64,000 bases of DNA. Origin: Aquiflexum balticum DSM 16537 (GTDB lineage: Bacteria; Bacteroidota; Bacteroidia; Cytophagales; Cyclobacteriaceae). The stretch is from NCBI RefSeq assembly GCF_900176595.1, contig NZ_LT838813.1, positions 3,676,001-3,740,000 on the forward strand, in the 5' to 3' direction. The notes beneath the pieces are model-generated. The model did no database searches and was not told the origin of the DNA. It saw only the letters and a list, made by a program, of their open reading frames with translations. Positions 36,994 to 45,029 of this stretch are shown piece by piece; within the stretch, counting starts at the first letter, position 1; every line of letters starts with the position of its first letter. Both the position numbers and the translations under genes were made by a program.

Positions 36994-37189
36994 CCGGTTT
37001 ACAAAAAGCAGGTTTTACAGTTTAATTTATACATCCTCCTGTCTTTGTTTAGTTGCAATAAAAAAATCTGATTACAAGAAAAGAAGCTGTATCATAAATC
37101 GTCTTTCAAATTTTCCGGAATAGAACCATTTGGCTGCTATATATTATCCAATATTTAAAAATTAAGTCCATTCAAAAGGGATTCATTTA

Positions 37190-38752
37190 TCATTTTCTGA
37201 CAACCCTTATGATTTCCATTTTAAAGCCATCTACTATTTCAATCACTAAAATCCCTTTCGGCAAGTCTCTTACAATATCATCTAAGATTATTGTTTCTAG
37301 ATCAGTAACAAAGGCCTTGATTGACCTGCCATTAGCTGTAGATATAAATACATGGACCTGATCACCTTTATTTTTTGCCAAGCCTTGAAACTTTAGAGTG
37401 AGTTTATTTCCTTCTAAGGGATTTGGGTATATCAACCACTCTGATTCATTGAGTCCTTTTTGTTCAGGTACCAAAACAGAAATGACTTTGCTCATGTAAA
37501 TTTTTTGATTGATGTCTTCGGTCCTTATCCGGTAATAAATCCGACCACCTGTAGCAGGTAATGTCTTGTCATTAAAACGGTAATTGCCAAAACTCTCATT
37601 ATAACCATACCCTGCCACCCTGCCCAGATCCTTGAAATTTGATATGCCAGTTTCAGACCTTTCGATAATGTATTGACAAGGAATTTTTTCATTTGGAATT
37701 ATCCATTCAATCTCAACGCTCCTGGTATTTTGGTTGAATTTAGCCTCAAATAAGTCCCATTTTTGGGAAAGGAGAGATGACCATTCCACAAAATAAGTTT
37801 CGGTTACCATGCAGCCCAATGAATCTGTGACCGTAATGGCATAGTTTCCTGAAGGCAAATCGGTGATAGTATATGAATCGCTTATGCCAGAGACAGAACC
37901 GGAAATTCCTGCAGGGTTACTTTGCCAAGCGATGGTGTAAGGGGCATTCCCACCGCTCATATCGACTTTGATGGTACCTGTATTTGAATTGGTCATGCTA
38001 GGCGTAATTTCCACCAAAATATCAAATACAGGGATAGTTATATTTCTGGTGACAGACCTAACAGTGCCGCTATTGTCTGTAGTGGTAAGTGATATATCAT
38101 AACTCCCCGGCCCTGGAAAATTGAAGGATGGATTTTGTGCTGTGGATGTTCCCAAGCCATCAAAATCCCAAGCATAGTCGTAAGTAGGATATCCACCAAC
38201 GGTAAGATCCCCGAATTGTACCGATGGATTACAATAGGTTGCGATATAATTGAAATCCGGGAATAAAGGCATAGCAGCTACAAACCCTGCTCCATTGAAA
38301 TAACACTGTGAATTTCCATCACTGACTTCAGAACAAGGTGAGTTGCTGTTGGTTGACCATCTTATATAAACATTTTTCACCTCTACAATATCTCCCCAAT
38401 TCCAAGTAAAATTGTTGACAAATACGGGAGTGTTGAGGACAACCTTTTGCTGGTTAAATAAACAGGCATAACCCTGGGTAACGACGAGTTCACCGTTAAC
38501 ATAGACGTCATAGGTGGTTTTCAATGAATAGGCATTGGTCGAACTACCGGAAAATGTGATAAAAATCTGTCCAGTTACCGAATCACCGATTTCATAATCG
38601 TCATTGGGAGTGAACGGATTGCCATCGGCATTGCGCAAAGTAAAACTTTCCACAAAAATATTGTTTTGTGTACAGCTTTGGGATATAGCCTGATGGATTG
38701 GCAATATGAAATGTAATCCCAAAGCTAAGATGATGATCAGTTTGGTTTTCAT
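37190..38752 (-). CDS. Secreted PKD-domain protein with T9SS type A sorting domain
   Basis: 520 residues from MKTKLIIILALGLHFILPIH, a signal peptide; the 22 residues before it are not needed. It has an N-terminal beta domain with a few cysteines, one PKD domain (YDYAWDFDGLGTSTAQNPSF), a SprB-type repeat (PYTIAWQSNPAG ... YAITVTDSLGC), a beta region, and the C-terminal type A sorting domain (WLIYPNPLEGNKLTLKF ... VVRK). It is likely exported by type IX secretion. No catalytic domain is visible. Confidence 0.88.
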   Translation of the reverse strand: MKTKLIIILALGLHFILPIHQAISQSCTQNNIFVESFTLRNADGNPFTPNDDYEIGDSVTGQIFITFSGSSTNAYSLKTTYDVYVNGELVVTQGYACLFNQQKVVLNTPVFVNNFTWNWGDIVEVKNVYIRWSTNSNSPCSEVSDGNSQCYFNGAGFVAAMPLFPDFNYIATYCNPSVQFGDLTVGGYPTYDYAWDFDGLGTSTAQNPSFNFPGPGSYDISLTTTDNSGTVRSVTRNITIPVFDILVEITPSMTNSNTGTIKVDMSGGNAPYTIAWQSNPAGISGSVSGISDSYTITDLPSGNYAITVTDSLGCMVTETYFVEWSSLLSQKWDLFEAKFNQNTRSVEIEWIIPNEKIPCQYIIERSETGISNFKDLGRVAGYGYNESFGNYRFNDKTLPATGGRIYYRIRTEDINQKIYMSKVISVLVPEQKGLNESEWLIYPNPLEGNKLTLKFQGLAKNKGDQVHVFISTANGRSIKAFVTDLETIILDDIVRDLPKGILVIEIVDGFKMEIIRVVRK

Positions 38753-39004
38753 ATTAAGAAGGATTTTTATTACCGGAATAAAGGGTGTTTTAATCGGTAA
38801 TTCATAGATCTTGGGCAATTTCTATGTAAATGTAATCCATAAATCCAAAAATAAAAGACCTCTACAGGCAACTGATATTTTATCAGTACATATTTAGTTT
38901 GAAACTTGTGTTAAGTAGCATTTTAATGGTTAAGTAATTCAAAATAAAAAGTTTGAGGAGTTTTACCGTCTATGTAATAATTTTTAAAAAATCCGAAAAC
39001 CATA

Positions 39005-39604
39005 TTATTTCCTGCCGGCCATAAACCATTCAACCGCCTTTTTTTCTTCGCTCTTAATAAAGCTTTTCTTCTCTGCATTGTATTCCATACCATGTTTCCA
39101 GTTTTTTTTGCTTAGTGAAATTTTGATTTTGGCATATTCATTCCTGACTCCTTCATGGGCTTTGAGGTATTCTCTAAATGCAATATGCCTCAACCATTCA
39201 GAACTGTCTAATTCAACTATATGTACATTGGCTATCCTGCTTTGATTGACTTCATCATGTGGGATTTTGTCCTGATGATAAAATACTTTTCCAAATTTAG
39301 CGGAGGATATACCATCTTTTAGCCTCACAAATAGCCTTCTGTTGGGAAGGTCAGCCTCTAAAGCCTTATAATAAATATAGCTATCGATTAACCCAAGTTC
39401 ATAGATTACAGTATCAAATTGACTTTTTTCTTTTACCCCTATCAAAATATCAATCACGTTCTTTGCGGACAATCCCGGAACAGAAGTACTGCCAATATGT
39501 TCTATTGAGGGATGAATTGAATTAAGGATAACCGAAAGCTCTTTTTTCAACCTTTCAAATTCCTTCACCCAATGCTTATCGTATGGTACAATCTCAATTT
39601 TCAT
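39005..39604 (-). CDS. GrpB family protein (nucleotidyltransferase fold)
   Basis: 199 residues. Opening IVPYDKHWVKEFERLKKEL and the core EHIGSTSVPGLSAKNVIDILI (about 36-56) are the GrpB signature, with GST and the DIL aspartate forming the nucleotidyltransferase-type active site. The C-terminal part, with YAKIKISLSKKNWKHGMEYN, is typical. The family function is not established. Same strand as the PKD protein upstream of it but separated by an AT-rich gap. Confidence 0.9.
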   Translation of the reverse strand: MKIEIVPYDKHWVKEFERLKKELSVILNSIHPSIEHIGSTSVPGLSAKNVIDILIGVKEKSQFDTVIYELGLIDSYIYYKALEADLPNRRLFVRLKDGISSAKFGKVFYHQDKIPHDEVNQSRIANVHIVELDSSEWLRHIAFREYLKAHEGVRNEYAKIKISLSKKNWKHGMEYNAEKKSFIKSEEKKAVEWFMAGRK

Positions 39605-39877
39605 CTTTGATTTACAATTTACATTATTTTAAAAACTTATCGGAAGTTGACTTGAAAATCCTGTTTTGAGAAGATTTAGGTTTATAGGTAGGAAATGTAT
39701 TTGAGAAAAATAAATAGCCTCAGTTATCCCAAATGATGGATAATTCCATTCAATTTGCGATAAAAAGTTAACTATAACATCACTTCGACTTGGTGTCTTC
39801 TAGATTCCGTCATCAAGCTGAAAACATCACACTTAAATGACAAAATTCCATCCGAACCTATTGTGAAAAAATAAAAA
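39605..39877. other. AT-rich intergenic region
   Basis: About 270 bp between the GrpB gene and the tRNA terminator hairpin. No ORF, hairpin or promoter that I can support. It includes CATCACTTCGACTTGG near 39780, a motif reminiscent of small dispersed Bacteroidetes repeats. Confidence 0.5.
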
Positions 39878-39903
39878 AGTCCAAGTTTATATAAACTTGG
39901 ACT
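39878..39903 (-). terminator. tRNA-Gln terminator, perfect palindrome
   Basis: AGTCCAAGTTTA-TA-TAAACTTGGACT is a perfect 26-bp palindrome, directly beyond the tRNA 3' end and followed on the minus strand by a T run. It is a textbook intrinsic terminator for the tRNA transcript. Confidence 0.9.
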
Positions 39904-39905
39904 CG

Positions 39906-39978
39906 TTGACCGACCAGGGCTCGAACCTGGACTCTTCTGAACCAAAATCAGACGTGTTGCCAGTTACACCATCGGTCA
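39906..39978 (-). tRNA. tRNA-Gln (anticodon UUG)
   Basis: The minus strand folds as a cloverleaf: acceptor TGACCGA pairs with TCGGTCA, anticodon arm TCTGA-TTTTGGT-TCAGA with anticodon TTG, and T arm TCCAG-GTTCGAG-CCTGG (GTTCGA loop core). The discriminator is A. CCA is not encoded. The D arm GTGTAACTGGCAACAC is compact. TTG reads CAA, glutamine. Confidence 0.95.
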
Positions 39979-40017
39979 ATTTTGGATTGATTAGTATTAC
40001 CTTGCTTTAAGGTGCCA

Positions 40018-40049
40018 CAAATGTAGGGGTACTTTCTTTTTTATGCAAG
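40018..40049 (-). promoter_or_regulatory. Bacteroidetes-type promoter for tRNA-Gln
   Basis: On the minus strand: CTTG (-33), 20-bp spacer, TACATTTG (-7), about 40 bp upstream of the tRNA. It fits the TTTG/TAnnTTTG consensus with a perfect -7 element. Confidence 0.75.
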
Positions 40050-40100
40050 TCGGTTTTGTAAGATTTTTGTAATATGTATTTAATTGCTTTAAAGTCAGAC

Positions 40101-40245
40101 TGAAAAATATACCCATCACTTTCCTACCAACGTAAAGTGTTTTAGACGCAATCTAGCCAAAAAAATAGCCAAAATAAATTGGCGTTTCAAGATTGCGTTT
40201 AAAACATAGTTGGACTAAGCCGTGCTACACCTATGGGTATTTATC
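40101..40245. repeat. Nested 145-bp imperfect palindrome at the transposase 3' end
   Basis: Concentric inverted repeats: AAATATACCCAT (40105-40116) with ATGGGTATTTA (40233-40243); CCAAC (40127-40131) with GTTGG (40209-40213); GTTTTAGACGCAATCT (40139-40154) with AGATTGCGTTTAAAAC (40190-40205), one mismatch; an inner CCAA/TTGG stem. All share about the same centre near 40172. It lies just downstream of the IS91-type transposase, where that family has its replication origin end. Confidence 0.7.
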
Positions 40246-40418
40246 TGCTTTGCTTTGAAGGTTTTGTCTGGTTTTGGACCATTGTCCTGAAGTTTTGGAC
40301 GGATTCCGCTTTTTTCCTCGGAAATTTTGTTTGGGACCGGGCATACCTTTCCCTGTAACAGAACCTCTGTTTTGTTTTTCTTTCAGCTTTTCAAAGAACT
40401 TCATCCCTGCTTTTTCAT

Positions 40419-41591
40419 TCAGGGACCGTTTCCTTTTTCCCCGGGCGGGGCAAAGACCATCCTTCCGTTCTTGCAGCAGGTACACCTGAACATCTCTTCT
40501 CCGAAAATCTCCTCCATCACCTCGTAGGTGCTCAGCCCATGGTAAAATGACACCTCCCTTGTTATGTTCAACAGCCTGAAACATTCATTCATTTTGGTGT
40601 TGCTGTTGGCCGAGGCCAAGATGCCGTAATAGCGGATTTTGTAGAAGCCTGTTGGCAGTACATGTTGCATAAATCTTCTGACAAACTCGGAACAGGCAAG
40701 CAACATGGTTTTGGTTTTGTTGTCCCTGTAATCCTTCCACCTGAATTTTACGGTTTCACCATCTGTATCCAGAATACGGCTGTTGCTGATCGCTACCCTG
40801 TGGGTATACCTGCCAAGGTAGCTGACCACCTGGCCCGCCCCCCTGAAAGTCTTCTTGATATAGACATTCCACATCTTTGCGTAAGATTCCCTTTTCAGAC
40901 TTTTGATATCGGCAAACAGCTCTTTCTGCCCGTCAGGTATCCTGAGAAGGTTATCCTCCAGTGCTCCCAGAAGCCTTTCCATGAACAGTCCCCGGAACAC
41001 GGACGAAAGGGCCTTTACCGGAACGAAGAACTTTTTACCGGCATACAGCCACTGCATCCCGTCACTGTCAAGGCCTCCTGCAGGAACCAGCATATGGATG
41101 TGGGGGTGGTAGTTCAGGGATTGGCCCCAAGTGTGGAGTACCGACAGACAGCCGCTTTCGACTCCCAGAAATACCGGGTTCAGGGCCGTCTTCTTTACTG
41201 CTTTTGCAGAACATTCAAAGAGCAGGTTGTAACAGAACCTCTGGTTGATGTAGAACAATGGATTGAGAAACTCAGGAACCGTAAACACGGCGTGAAAGTA
41301 CCTGACAGGCAGAAGCCTGCACTTTAGCTTTTCCACCCAAAGCTGCTGCTTGATGTACTGGCACTTCGGACAGTGGCGGTTCCTGCAGCTGTTATAGCAG
41401 ACTTTGACCCTACCGCAGGAGTCACAACAGAGACTGTGTGAGCCCATTTGTGATGTCCGGCAATGGAGGATGTCGTTAAAGGCCTTTCTCTGGTCAGGGC
41501 ACAGATGCTTCTGCGACAGGAAAACCTCCTTTTGGGAATCCAGGACTGTTGAGAGTTCGGCCCCACCATTCCTCTTGTTGACAGCCTCCAT
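40419..41591 (-). CDS. IS91 family transposase
   Basis: About 390 residues. The N-terminal zinc-binding region is rich in cysteines (CCDSCGRVKVCYNSCRNRHC, then CPKCQ), followed by HUH-type rolling-circle signatures: SLNYHPHIHMLVPAGGL (HxH) and a C-terminal YLGRYTHRVAISNSRI with candidate catalytic tyrosines. The chosen ATG (41591) overlaps the TGA of the upstream recombinase by one base (TGATG), so translation is coupled. The annotated C-terminus GEKGNGP stops early; another frame continues after a C/G-rich run near 40430-40450, so the end may be frameshifted. Confidence 0.9.
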   Translation of the reverse strand: MEAVNKRNGGAELSTVLDSQKEVFLSQKHLCPDQRKAFNDILHCRTSQMGSHSLCCDSCGRVKVCYNSCRNRHCPKCQYIKQQLWVEKLKCRLLPVRYFHAVFTVPEFLNPLFYINQRFCYNLLFECSAKAVKKTALNPVFLGVESGCLSVLHTWGQSLNYHPHIHMLVPAGGLDSDGMQWLYAGKKFFVPVKALSSVFRGLFMERLLGALEDNLLRIPDGQKELFADIKSLKRESYAKMWNVYIKKTFRGAGQVVSYLGRYTHRVAISNSRILDTDGETVKFRWKDYRDNKTKTMLLACSEFVRRFMQHVLPTGFYKIRYYGILASANSNTKMNECFRLLNITREVSFYHGLSTYEVMEEIFGEEMFRCTCCKNGRMVFAPPGEKGNGP

Positions 41592-42412
41592 CAAAGCTCA
41601 TCCAGGGGACTTTTGATCTGCGCGGGGGTCAGGTTGCTTATATGCAGGTAAACCGTAGTGGTCTTAAGGGACCTGTGTCCCAACAGCTCTTGGATAATCC
41701 TGACATTGGTTCCCTGCTCGAGCAGATGTGTGGCAAAAGAATGGCGAAGGGTATGGAAGCACGCCTGCTTTTTTATCCCTGCTTTCTTCATAGCCTTTTT
41801 GAGTATACAGCGGGCGCTTGTCTCACTGTAAGGCTTTCCCGGTTCTTGGCCTTCAAAAAGGTAAGTAAGTGGACGGTAGCCTCTGAAATAATCCCTGAGC
41901 TTTACCAGTAACTGCTCCGGAAGAAGTGTGTACCTGTCTTTATAACCCTTTCCGCCCCTGACTTTGACCTGCATCCGGTCGCTGTCAATATCGCAGGGTT
42001 TCAGGTTGATTACCTCTCCCATCCTGAGTCCTGAGGCGTAGGTGAGAGCGATCAGGCAATAGTGTTTTCTGTTCCTGATACTCTTAAGGATAAGCGACAC
42101 TTCTTCCTTTGAGAATACAACCGGAAGCAGCTTGGGACGTCTTGGCCGTTTGATCCTGATAGTATCCCAATCTCTTTCAAGCACGTCTTTGAAAAGTATT
42201 TTAAAGGCACTGATTGTCTGGTTTATGCTTGATACCGAAAGTCCGTCCAAACTGATCCTTTTAAAAAGGTAGTCCTTTAATTCGGGGATACTGATCAGAT
42301 CCGGACTTTTTCCAAAATGAGCTGATACTACAGATACCAGGCTAAGATAGGTCTTGATGCTTCTGGGAGAATAATGTCTGTAGGACATCTCCTCATACAT
42401 CCTCTGGCGCAA
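41591..42412 (-). CDS. Tyrosine recombinase/integrase, part of the IS91-type element
   Basis: A 273-residue recombinase with an N-terminal SAM-like core-binding domain and a C-terminal catalytic domain. All catalytic residues are visible: Arg in SGLRMGEV, Lys in GGKGYKDR, HTLRHSFATHLLEQG, the second His in LGHRSLKTT, and Tyr in VYLHIS. It has the size of XerD-type enzymes and lacks the extra helix region of integron integrases as far as I can see. IS91 family elements often carry such a gene upstream of the transposase. Confidence 0.92.
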   Translation of the reverse strand: MRQRMYEEMSYRHYSPRSIKTYLSLVSVVSAHFGKSPDLISIPELKDYLFKRISLDGLSVSSINQTISAFKILFKDVLERDWDTIRIKRPRRPKLLPVVFSKEEVSLILKSIRNRKHYCLIALTYASGLRMGEVINLKPCDIDSDRMQVKVRGGKGYKDRYTLLPEQLLVKLRDYFRGYRPLTYLFEGQEPGKPYSETSARCILKKAMKKAGIKKQACFHTLRHSFATHLLEQGTNVRIIQELLGHRSLKTTTVYLHISNLTPAQIKSPLDEL

Positions 42413-42527
42413 ACTTTTTTTTCCATGATTAAATTAGTTAAAGATTGAACATGGAATAAATTTAATACATATTGTTAAAAATCAGGCCTTTATGATGGAA
42501 TACAGAAAAACTACCGACGAAGGAGGT

Positions 42528-43160
42528 TTAGTTCAACATATACATAATAGCAATAAAATGAAGTATGGTGCCCGTCAATACAAAAAGGTGCCAAATCGTG
42601 TGCGCATAGCGCATGCTTTGCCTGACATAAAAAACAGTACCCAAAGTGTAGCTGATACCTCCTGCCGCTATCATCAGCAGGGTTGAAGTTGACAAGGATG
42701 CCAATAATGGCTTAATCAAAAAAATTCCCATCCAGCCCATTGATAAATAAAGAATCAGGGAAGCTTTGGGAAACCTGTGGGTATAGAATATTTTGAAGAC
42801 TATCCCAAAAGCTGTCAGGCCCCAAACAATGCCAAAAAAAATCCAACCGAAAGTTCCACCAACAGCAAGTAAAAGAAATGGGGTATAAGTGCCCGCTATC
42901 AAAAAGTAAATACCTATATGGTCAAATGTCCTCAACCATGATTTAATCTTCTCTTGTTGGGTCGCATGATATAAGGTGGAAAAAGTATATAATAGGAGAA
43001 TAGATCCCCCAAATAAGCTGCAACTGACAATATCCAAAGTGCTGCCATTCAAAACTGAAAAAGTTACCAATAGAGATATGGCAATGATGCTGAAAAGAAT
43101 GCCAAATCCATGTGTGATGCTGTTGGCAAATTCTTCCTGAGGGCTCTGTTTTCTTTCCAT
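42528..43160 (-). CDS. Hemolysin III family membrane protein (YqfA/PAQR type)
   Basis: A 210-residue protein with seven membrane segments. The PAQR signatures EEFANSITHGFGILFSIIAIS at the N-terminus, FSTLYHATQQEKIKSWLRTFDHIGIYFLIAGTYTPF in the middle and TIWHLFVLTGTILHFIAIMY at the end, with the conserved His/Asp metal ligands, are intact. The physiological role in bacteria is unsettled despite the name. Confidence 0.93.
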   Translation of the reverse strand: MERKQSPQEEFANSITHGFGILFSIIAISLLVTFSVLNGSTLDIVSCSLFGGSILLLYTFSTLYHATQQEKIKSWLRTFDHIGIYFLIAGTYTPFLLLAVGGTFGWIFFGIVWGLTAFGIVFKIFYTHRFPKASLILYLSMGWMGIFLIKPLLASLSTSTLLMIAAGGISYTLGTVFYVRQSMRYAHTIWHLFVLTGTILHFIAIMYMLN

Positions 43161-43287
43161 TTTTTGTTTGTAAATGTTTAACTATTGATTTAACAATAAA
43201 AATTTTCACCAAATAAAGGTAACGAAATCGATTGTATTTTAAATTTATATTACTAAATGTCTGATTATTTTGTATTTATGGAAAATT

Positions 43288-43295
43288 TACTTTTG
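43288..43295 (+). promoter_or_regulatory. Possible -7 element TACTTTTG upstream of the 82-residue gene
   Basis: TACTTTTG matches TAnnTTTG, 58 bp ahead of the start. A TTTG is present only 15 bp upstream, so the -33 spacing is poor. Confidence 0.35.
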
Positions 43296-43353
43296 TTTTG
43301 CAGAATAATATCAAAACAAGAAAGAATCAAATTTAAACCAAAATTATAATATC

Positions 43354-43602
43354 ATGTCAGTAAAAATTTCTGAAAAAACAATTGTTTCGACTCTAGAGAA
43401 ACTTGAAAAATTGAACTTGGATGAGAAGCTTCACGCAGAGCTTTCCTGGTGCTGGAACAGCTACGTTGCAGACAACAATCCTGTAGGCGTAATCGAAAAA
43501 AGCAAAAAAGCATTGGATCTGTTCAAGGCAAAAAGAGAAGAAAACAGCAAAGCGGTAGCCAAGAAATTGGTAGATGATCTTGAAAAAATCGTTTTGAATT
43601 AA
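43354..43602 (+). CDS. Small conserved-looking protein of unknown function
   Basis: 82 residues, mostly alpha-helical and charged: MSVKISEKTIVSTLEKLEKL ... VDDLEKIVLN. It has one Trp-Cys-Trp patch (ELSWCWNSYVADNNPVGV) in the middle. No known domain recognised. It ends just before a strong hairpin terminator, which supports it being a real gene, and the ORF fits between two clear signals. The neighbouring rpsF-rplI operon converges on it. Confidence 0.75.
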   Translation: MSVKISEKTIVSTLEKLEKLNLDEKLHAELSWCWNSYVADNNPVGVIEKSKKALDLFKAKREENSKAVAKKLVDDLEKIVLN

Positions 43603-43620
43603 TCAGAAGAAAATTAAATA

Positions 43621-43651
43621 AAAAAAGGCTTTCAAACGAAAGCCTTTTTTT
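43621..43651. terminator. Bidirectional terminator
   Basis: AAAAAAGGCTTTC, loop AAAC, GAAAGCCTTTTTTT. A and T runs on both sides let it serve both the 82-residue gene on the plus strand and rplI on the minus strand. Confidence 0.9.
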
Positions 43652-43673
43652 ATTGAATGATATTTTTTAGGTT

Positions 43674-44117
43674 TTATTCACCTACAACTACAAACTTCAC
43701 CAAGCTTTTCACTTCTCTGTGAAGATCTACCTCAGCTTCAAATTCTCCCGCACCCTGGACAGGCATATTGATGGAGATTTTCTTTCTGTCAATATCTATT
43801 CCGTTTAATGCCAAAGCATCAGAGATCTGAAGTGTGGTTACTTTTCCGAATATTTTGCCTGAATCACCGATTTTAGCTTTTATCTCCAAAGTCAAAGTTT
43901 CCAATTTGGCAGCGATGTTTTCAGCTTCTGTCTTTATTTTCTCTGCTTTGTGGGCAGCTTGCTTGATGTTTTCAGCAAGGATCTTTTTGTTTGATCCTGT
44001 AGCCAAAACGGCGAATCCTTGTGGAATAAGGTAATTTCTACCATAACCTGATTTGACATCCACCATGTCATTTTTATAACCAAGTCCTTTTATGTCTGTT
44101 TTAAGAATAACTTCCAT
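43674..44117 (-). CDS. rplI: 50S ribosomal protein L9
   Basis: 147 residues, starting MEVILKTDIKGLGYKNDMVDVKSGYGRNYLIP, the invariant L9 N-terminal domain with the GYGRNYLIP motif, a long helix, and a C-terminal domain ending FVVVGE. It binds 23S rRNA. It is the last gene of the rpsF-rpsR-rplI operon, 42 bp after rpsR. Confidence 0.98.
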   Translation of the reverse strand: MEVILKTDIKGLGYKNDMVDVKSGYGRNYLIPQGFAVLATGSNKKILAENIKQAAHKAEKIKTEAENIAAKLETLTLEIKAKIGDSGKIFGKVTTLQISDALALNGIDIDRKKISINMPVQGAGEFEAEVDLHREVKSLVKFVVVGE

Positions 44118-44159
44118 TGTCGTACAATTTTAAATATGAATGAATCGAACAAAAACGGA

Positions 44160-44411
44160 TTATTTCAAACCGTCAGTTACGAAAGGCAGCAATGCCAAAT
44201 GTCTTGCCTTCTTGATGGCATTGGACACTTTTCTTTGGAATTTGGCAGAGTTACCGGTCAATCTTCTGGGAAGAATTTTTCCCTGCTCATTGACGAATTT
44301 TAAAAGGAAGTTAGGATCCTTGTAATCAATATATTTGATACCGTTTTTTTTGAATCTACAGTATTTTTTTCTGAATTCTACTCTATTGATTGGTTCGTTC
44401 TTAAGTGTCAT
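44160..44411 (-). CDS. rpsR: 30S ribosomal protein S18
   Basis: 83 residues with the S18 core [18 protein letters not shown] ... [29 protein letters not shown]. It binds 16S rRNA with S6. Its start overlaps the end of rpsF by 4 bp (ATGA). Standard length. Confidence 0.98.
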   Translation of the reverse strand: MTLKNEPINRVEFRKKYCRFKKNGIKYIDYKDPNFLLKFVNEQGKILPRRLTGNSAKFQRKVSNAIKKARHLALLPFVTDGLK

Positions 44412-44779
44412 TTTGCTGGCTCCTCCTTAGCTTCTACTTTTTTGTTAAATTCACCTTTTCTTCTTTTGTCACCATAAGCAACCGCGTGCTTATCGAGGAC
44501 AGTAGTTAAGAAGCGCATTACTTTTTCATCTCTTCTCAATTCAATCTCCATTTTTTTGATAACAGTCGGAGCTGACAAGAATTCAATCAATACATAGAAA
44601 CCAGTGCTTTTCTTTTCAATCGGGTAAGCCAATTTTTTCAGACCCCAATTCTCAACATTAATGATTTCTGCCCCCTCAGTTTTTAACAAGTTTACAAACT
44701 TGTCTACGGTATCCTTCATCTGAACATCAGATAAAACGGGAGTAAGTATGAATACCGTTTCATAATTTTTCTGGAACAT
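44408..44779 (-). CDS. rpsF: 30S ribosomal protein S6
   Basis: 123 residues: [14 protein letters not shown] at the start, then [21 protein letters not shown] in the middle, and a charged C-terminal tail. It forms a pair with S18 in the 30S platform. It is the first gene of the operon; a consensus Bacteroidetes promoter lies 37 bp upstream. Confidence 0.98.
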   Translation of the reverse strand: MFQKNYETVFILTPVLSDVQMKDTVDKFVNLLKTEGAEIINVENWGLKKLAYPIEKKSTGFYVLIEFLSAPTVIKKMEIELRRDEKVMRFLTTVLDKHAVAYGDKRRKGEFNKKVEAKEEPAK

Positions 44780-44815
44780 AATAATAATTTTGCTTTGTTT
44801 TTGTTAAACAGACCG

Positions 44816-44847
44816 CAAAAGTAGGGGAATATTAGGTTTTATCCAAA
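44816..44847 (-). promoter_or_regulatory. Promoter of the rpsF operon
   Basis: Minus strand: TTTG (-33, 44844-44847), 20-bp spacer, TACTTTTG (-7, 44816-44823), which is a perfect TAnnTTTG. The start codon is at 44779, so a short leader of about 30 nt is expected. Confidence 0.8.
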
Positions 44848-44982
44848 CAGAAACACAAAAGAAATAGAGCTTAAAGGCCGGTAATCCGTTTATTTTATCT
44901 CTTTTGAGTCCAATGCTTGAAACAGTTCACGAACTGACTGGCCAAATCGCTTTTGAATAACAGATATATCAGTCCTGTCCGA

Positions 44983-44997
44983 GCCCCGAATAGGGGC
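44983..44997. terminator. Small GC hairpin GCCCC-GAATA-GGGGC
   Basis: It lies 33 bp beyond the stop codon (45030) of the coiled-coil gene, on its 3' side. No T run follows, so terminator function is weak. Confidence 0.3.
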
Positions 44998-45029
44998 GGA
45001 AAGAGGGTAACGCATTTGTGAACTTTTCC

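Larger units (their letters stand above)
40101..42480 (-). mobile_element. IS91-type element with recombinase and transposase genes (borders approximate)
   Basis: The two coupled genes, the flanking nested palindrome on the 3' side and a short inverted repeat TTCCATG/CATGGAA (42421-42427 and 42450-42456) on the 5' side suggest one element of about 2.3 kb. No target duplication is expected for this family, and exact ends cannot be fixed from one copy. It sits next to a tRNA gene but is not inserted in it. Confidence 0.6.

Noticed and set aside
39906-39978. tRNA-Gln as integration site of the IS91-type element
   Set aside because: The element ends over 100 bp away and no duplicated tRNA 3' end is found; IS91-type elements do not integrate in tRNA genes as far as I know.
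40231-40584. 117-codon minus-strand ORF as an independent gene
   Set aside because: It overlaps the transposase in another frame; only the last part might belong to a frameshifted transposase end.
44780-44815. S6:S18-binding leader of rpsF
   Set aside because: The expected leader is only about 30 nt and I see no matching structure.
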